Shown here: one piece after another, positions 7,850 to 11,282 of the stretch
Numbering within the stretch: the first letter of the stretch is position 1
Layout of the letters: the number at the start of each line of letters is the position of its first letter
Source of the DNA: Halocafeteria seosinensis
Taxonomy: Eukaryota > Sar > Bigyra > Bicosoecida
NCBI GenBank assembly: GCA_001687465.1
Contig: LVLI01001166.1
Coordinates: forward strand, 1-11,282
DNA length: 11,282 nucleotides
Direction: 5' to 3'
Program-made: the position numbers and the translations under genes
Notes under the pieces: generated by a model
The model's input: only the letters and a program-made list of their open reading frames with translations
What the model was told of the DNA's origin: nothing
The model's database searches: none

Positions 7850-8037
7850 TGTACGACTCTGTGGTGCTATACACAATACGGCGCGACGCCACAACGGCTA
7901 CGAGTTGTAGCAATACTGTCATAGGGTAGAATCAATCTAGAACAAAAAAAGTTTTAAAATACAGTACTTCCACATGTAGGAGCATTGTTTACTAGCCTAG
8001 TAATACTAGGTAGCTGTACCTGAACCGTGAACCACAG

Positions 8038-8166
8038 CCGCAGTAACTCACAGTGTCATTGAAGAATCATCCAGAATTACAACGTGAGTCACTGTACCAT
8101 ACAGCTTCGCACTTCTTTGAATGATCTATACAAGCTTATGTATCTCGGAAACTGTGTTATGAACTC
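8038..8166 (-). promoter_or_regulatory. Conserved upstream region of gene 3
   Basis: It carries TTGAAGAATC at 8059-8068 and the AAGCTT element around 8125-8144, about 285 bp from the gene 3 start. The minus-strand half GATACATAAGCTT is retained, while the other half has drifted, so this half-site may be the functional part. The neighbouring GAGTTCATAACAC sequence matches the other copies. Confidence 0.5.
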
Positions 8167-8168
8167 AC

Positions 8169-8520
8169 GACGAGGAATCTAGTGATACTTCTTCACATGA
8201 CCTTCAAACGGATGTCGATCATATGCAATGTACATGATAGCGAACGAGTGTGATTGCAAAGACGGAATAAGCATTTGTCGAGAATGTCGAACAAGCATAT
8301 CGTACTCTATGAAAGAAGTTGCTTCCACAAGCGGTCCATTCTGTGCACTTACACTCAGGGTCTTGGGCACTACAACCCAAGGAACCGCGAGACTGAGCAC
8401 CTTACCGAGGGAATCGTTGATCCCAGCTGAGTTGACTTAGAATTGCCAAATTTTACGTGCTTCGCATATAGGAAGTTTGGATCCAGGCGCCACTATGTAT
8501 TACGTGTTTTGTCAAGCTGA
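8169..8520. other. Spacer between genes 3 and 4, distal part
   Basis: The left half (about 8250-8400) is the copy of the distal upstream segment of gene 2. The rest (8405-8520) shows nothing I recognise. No ATG-started frame with family similarity. Confidence 0.5.
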
Positions 8521-8526
8521 CTATCC

Positions 8527-8572
8527 CGCTCAATACACCGATAGATATTTTTAGAAGTATTCAAATTCTACA
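8527..8572 (-). other. Conserved block downstream of gene 4 (probable 3' UTR)
   Basis: Plus-strand CGCTCAATACACCGATAGAT followed by AGAAGTATTCAAATTCTA, about 110-155 nt past the gene 4 stop. It matches the blocks downstream of genes 2 and 3. Confidence 0.45.
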
Positions 8573-8682
8573 AAGGTACAATCCCATACGGCACTGGATC
8601 CCAGAGTAGAGTAGTAAGGTCAATAACAGATAGTACAGGGCTTGCCATTGGTTCCAGAACCTTCTCCGCTTTCGGGGTCAAC

Positions 8683-11282
8683 TCAACTCCCATGTACTGT
8701 CCTTGGAGGGGCCTGACCCTGCAACCTCCTACACCTTGCTTGACCATGGTATGGTTGGATTTCGTACTTATCGCATAAACGACACTTCTCAAAACCACGG
8801 AGACTGTATGTACCTGGGGGACACCAAATACAGGAAGTACGATCCTTACTTGGAACCTGGCCCTCTTCGCATTCTTCACAGCGGCTTTCAGACAGAGGAG
8901 GTATATCGGAAGAGTACGAATGGTACTGGTACGTATTGAGTTTCGGATCATCAACACTTTCACGACGGAATCGTCTCCCATTCGAGATCGTATGCCTGGG
9001 GCAAGAGTCTAGACGAAGTTGGAAGGAGCACCATCGGTTCTCTAATTTTGACGAGCTTTCAAAGCTTTGCTTGGAATGTCTGACCCAAATGGACCCCTTC
9101 CACCATGCCCATCCCTCATATTGATTACTAGGATCAGATTCTCCCCAATGAAGTCGAAATATCGTCGATTTTGAAACGTTGAACCTAACTCCATTACCGC
9201 CGAACGAGTGAACGTCATTGTATGATTGTATAGTCTGGTATCGTGCATAGCTGGTGACAGGGCCTTGTTCTGTAGGGCTTCCAAAAGCAAAATCACCAGT
9301 ACAACACGTTCCATTCATGCCCACCAGCCCCCCCCCCCCTTCTTCTTTTCTCTGGTGCGTCCAATGGGTGTAAATTGGAGACGGCATGTGCTTCATTCCG
9401 ATTTCCGAGGAATCCTCGCCAGGATGTCCAAGGATATAGCTTGTGGATTTGATGTGAAACTCCGTGAGGTAGAACTCCGTATATCCGAAGGGAATCGGTA
9501 TATCGTACTGAGCGTAATGCCCAACATTGTTTCCTGACGTGACTGTATATGGTTTTATTTGTTCGATAAACCCAGACTTCTCAACCCTCCCTCCTGAGGT
9601 GAGGGTCGCATTCAGGAAATTCTTGGCTATGTGTTGCGTTATTTCCGTAAAGCTGTTTCGACACCGTGTCCAAAAAGCCGTTTGAGGACTCTTATCGAAA
9701 GGATCGATCAAGTGAGTCTCCTCATCCCGGACTGGTCCATCGAAAGGATCTATCAGGTATGTTCCATCCTGGGGAACCTCGCCACAGCTCCCATACACAA
9801 CGCTGTTGGTCGAATCATCTCGAACCCAAATAGAGCCTTGCCACCAAGCCCATCCTTCCTTTTGATTAATCGTGGGCCCGCTTTCTCCCCAGTGAAGACG
9901 AAACACGTTTGAGTAGGTTACATTGAAAATCAATCCGTTTCCAACAAATCTGTAAATGCCTTCATGTGACACAATACTTTGATGCCGACCATAGCTCGTT
10001 GCCGGTTCACTCTCCTGAGGACTGCCAAACGCAAAATCCCCGTAATAAGGATCTAACGTTGTCTGATCCCACTGAGTGTAAAATTTCCCGTGCAAAATTT
10101 CAGAGCCATGATCTGGCCCCGCCAATATGTAGGAGGTTGATCTGATATTAAAATCGTCAAGAAAGAATTGAGTGTATCCTAATTGTATTGGAATGTCAAA
10201 GTGTGCCAAGTGCCCTTGGCCGGCTGTCGTCCCATCAACGGTAAACGGTCTCCGTCCATTAATGAACCCCGCTTTCTCCACATCTCCGTCGTAACTAAGG
10301 GTAGCGTTAAGAGCATCGTTCGCAATTTGTTGAGTGATTTCCATAAAGCCGTTCCTGCAGCGGGTTCGAAATGCTGTGCTGAGGCCATCTCCGACAGGAT
10401 CAATCCAGTAGACTCCATCCTGCGGAACGAGTTCGCATCGCCTGTACACTGCATCTCTCGGAGGTCGATTTCGTACCCAAATAGATCCGTTCCACCAGGC
10501 CCAACCTTCCTGTTGAGAACCCTGCTCTCCCCACAGGAGTCGAAACGTATCTGACTGGAGGACATGAAATATGTCCCCACTTCCAGAAAACCTATAGATA
10601 CCATCGTGTGATTCTATGATTTGGTATCTCGCAAAACTCGTGACAGGTCCGTTTTCCTCCGGAGTTCCAAAGGCGAAATCTCCACTGTCAAACAACACCA
10701 GCTCAGGTACCCATTCCTCGTAATACTCGTTGGTATGACCCCCATGACCTGCACCTATTTCTGATTGATCAGAACTTGTAGCTTTTTCGCTTATGTAGGA
10801 AGTCGCCCTAATGTGGAACTCCTCCATGTAGAACTCTGTGTACCAAAAGGGGACCGGAATATCATAGTGAGCGTAATGGTCTCCATAGCCATCGACCGTA
10901 TACGGCCGCTTTCTATCAATAAGACCCGACTTTTCAACGTCCCCTTTCCAACTCAGTGTGGCATTCAAAAAGTGCGTTGCTATGGTTTGGGTGATTTCCA
11001 TAAAACCGTCTTTGCAACGCGTCCAAAAGGCAGTTTCATTATCCTGGGATCCCCAAGGGTCAATCAAGTATACTCCATCTCCTGGAACGTCATCACAACT
11101 TGGATAGACACTTGCGTTGGCATAGAAGCTCACAGTGATTTTATACGCACTGCCCTGTGGGGTCAGCGTTCTGCCTTGCTTCAACGACAAAGTCCCATTC
11201 CAATACGTAGTGGGTATATGGCCTTCATTCCCATCCTCCAAAGGAATAGAGTACCATGTCTGTTGGTGCCCAAGTTTGAAAG
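8683..11282 (-). CDS. Gene 4: three-module secreted protein, 5' end beyond the window
   Basis: This is the one copy with an unbroken frame through all three modules and the tail: 2600 nt, open at the right edge and ending at TGA 8683-8685. The true start and signal peptide are outside the window; the frame is already inside the N-terminal domain (T-T-Y-W-N-G-T-L-S-L-K) at the edge. A1 starts at the Cys 11095-11097, A2 at 10435-10437, A3 at 9784-9786. The A3 Gly-rich loop uses a run of 12 G (9328-9339) that keeps frame. The tail has C-E-E-C-E-E-G, C-P-P-G-T-Y-S-L-R-G and C-R-L-C-D-K-Y, and the protein ends a few residues after P-P-R-T-V-H-G-S, without a membrane anchor. Sequons recur in each module (L-N-A-T-L, W-N-G-S-I-W in A1). 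Its intact frame argues that the family is, or recently was, functional. Molecular role unknown. Confidence 0.88.
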   Translation of the reverse strand, partial: FKLGHQQTWYSIPLEDGNEGHIPTTYWNGTLSLKQGRTLTPQGSAYKITVSFYANASVYPSCDDVPGDGVYLIDPWGSQDNETAFWTRCKDGFMEITQTIATHFLNATLSWKGDVEKSGLIDRKRPYTVDGYGDHYAHYDIPVPFWYTEFYMEEFHIRATSYISEKATSSDQSEIGAGHGGHTNEYYEEWVPELVLFDSGDFAFGTPEENGPVTSFARYQIIESHDGIYRFSGSGDIFHVLQSDTFRLLWGEQGSQQEGWAWWNGSIWVRNRPPRDAVYRRCELVPQDGVYWIDPVGDGLSTAFRTRCRNGFMEITQQIANDALNATLSYDGDVEKAGFINGRRPFTVDGTTAGQGHLAHFDIPIQLGYTQFFLDDFNIRSTSYILAGPDHGSEILHGKFYTQWDQTTLDPYYGDFAFGSPQESEPATSYGRHQSIVSHEGIYRFVGNGLIFNVTYSNVFRLHWGESGPTINQKEGWAWWQGSIWVRDDSTNSVVYGSCGEVPQDGTYLIDPFDGPVRDEETHLIDPFDKSPQTAFWTRCRNSFTEITQHIAKNFLNATLTSGGRVEKSGFIEQIKPYTVTSGNNVGHYAQYDIPIPFGYTEFYLTEFHIKSTSYILGHPGEDSSEIGMKHMPSPIYTHWTHQRKEEGGGGLVGMNGTCCTGDFAFGSPTEQGPVTSYARYQTIQSYNDVHSFGGNGVRFNVSKSTIFRLHWGESDPSNQYEGWAWWKGSIWVRHSKQSFESSSKLENRWCSFQLRLDSCPRHTISNGRRFRRESVDDPKLNTYQYHSYSSDIPPLSESRCEECEEGQVPSKDRTSCIWCPPGTYSLRGFEKCRLCDKYEIQPYHGQARCRRLQGQAPPRTVHGS
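9328..9339 (-). repeat. 12-G homopolymer in gene 4, in frame
   Basis: Coding-strand run of 12 G encoding four Gly in the A3 loop between K-E-E and L-V-G-M-N-G. Frame is kept. The equivalent gene 3 tract (from 6160) is interrupted and only 7 long. Confidence 0.85.

Larger units (their letters stand above)
1..11282 (-). repeat. Tandem array of four paralogous genes, unit about 3.5 kb
   Basis: Start codons at 809, 4337 and 7849 are 3528 and 3512 bp apart, all in the same orientation, and the spacers share upstream and downstream blocks. Gene 3 is about 0.8 kb shorter than gene 2 but has a longer spacer, so the near-equal spacing is partly coincidence. The array continues past both edges. Confidence 0.9.

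Overview
The window looks like nuclear DNA of a microbial eukaryote, possibly an intron-poor alga or stramenopile; I cannot name the species. The evidence is long single-exon reading frames with signal peptides, many N-glycosylation sequons, a Cys-rich ephrin-receptor/GCC2-GCC3-like tail, non-coding spacers of 0.5 to 1.3 kb, no Shine-Dalgarno pattern, and undetermined bases (117, 3799-3800) typical of a draft assembly. I saw no rRNA, tRNA, CRISPR array, transposase or reverse transcriptase.

Everything recognisable belongs to one tandem array on the minus strand. Four paralogous genes lie head to tail: gene 1 (start codon at 809, runs off the left edge), gene 2 (4337 to 1287), gene 3 (7849 to 5608) and gene 4 (from beyond the right edge to 8683). 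Start codons are about 3.5 kb apart. The full architecture, seen in gene 2 and largely in gene 4, is: signal peptide, a unique N-terminal domain, three related modules of roughly 210-240 residues (called A1, A2 and A3 here), a Cys/Ser-rich linker, and the Cys-rich tail. Each module starts near C-x-x-V-P-x-D-G-x-Y-x-I-D-P and ends near G-W-A-W-W-x-G-S-I-W-V-R. The start of the module faintly recalls the first part of fibrinogen-like domains; otherwise I do not recognise it. The products should be secreted glycoproteins, with adhesion or recognition as a plausible but unproven role.

The array is evolving by recombination. Gene 3 has lost one whole module (A2) with a frameshift, and also 93 nt in phase between two AAGAG repeats. 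Gene 2 has a frame break at a run of 13 G, and a second one at two N bases where its sequence switches from perfect identity with gene 1 to perfect identity with gene 4. Genes 2 and 4 share a 336-nt tract with one mismatch inside more divergent sequence.

The spacers repeat too. About 270-285 bp upstream of each visible start codon is a conserved element built on AAGCTT (a near-perfect 20-bp palindrome in gene 1), with a second shared element closer to the gene. Downstream of each visible stop codon is a shared block containing CTCAATAC, probably 3' UTR. The spacer between genes 2 and 3 also carries several hundred bases with no counterpart in the other two.
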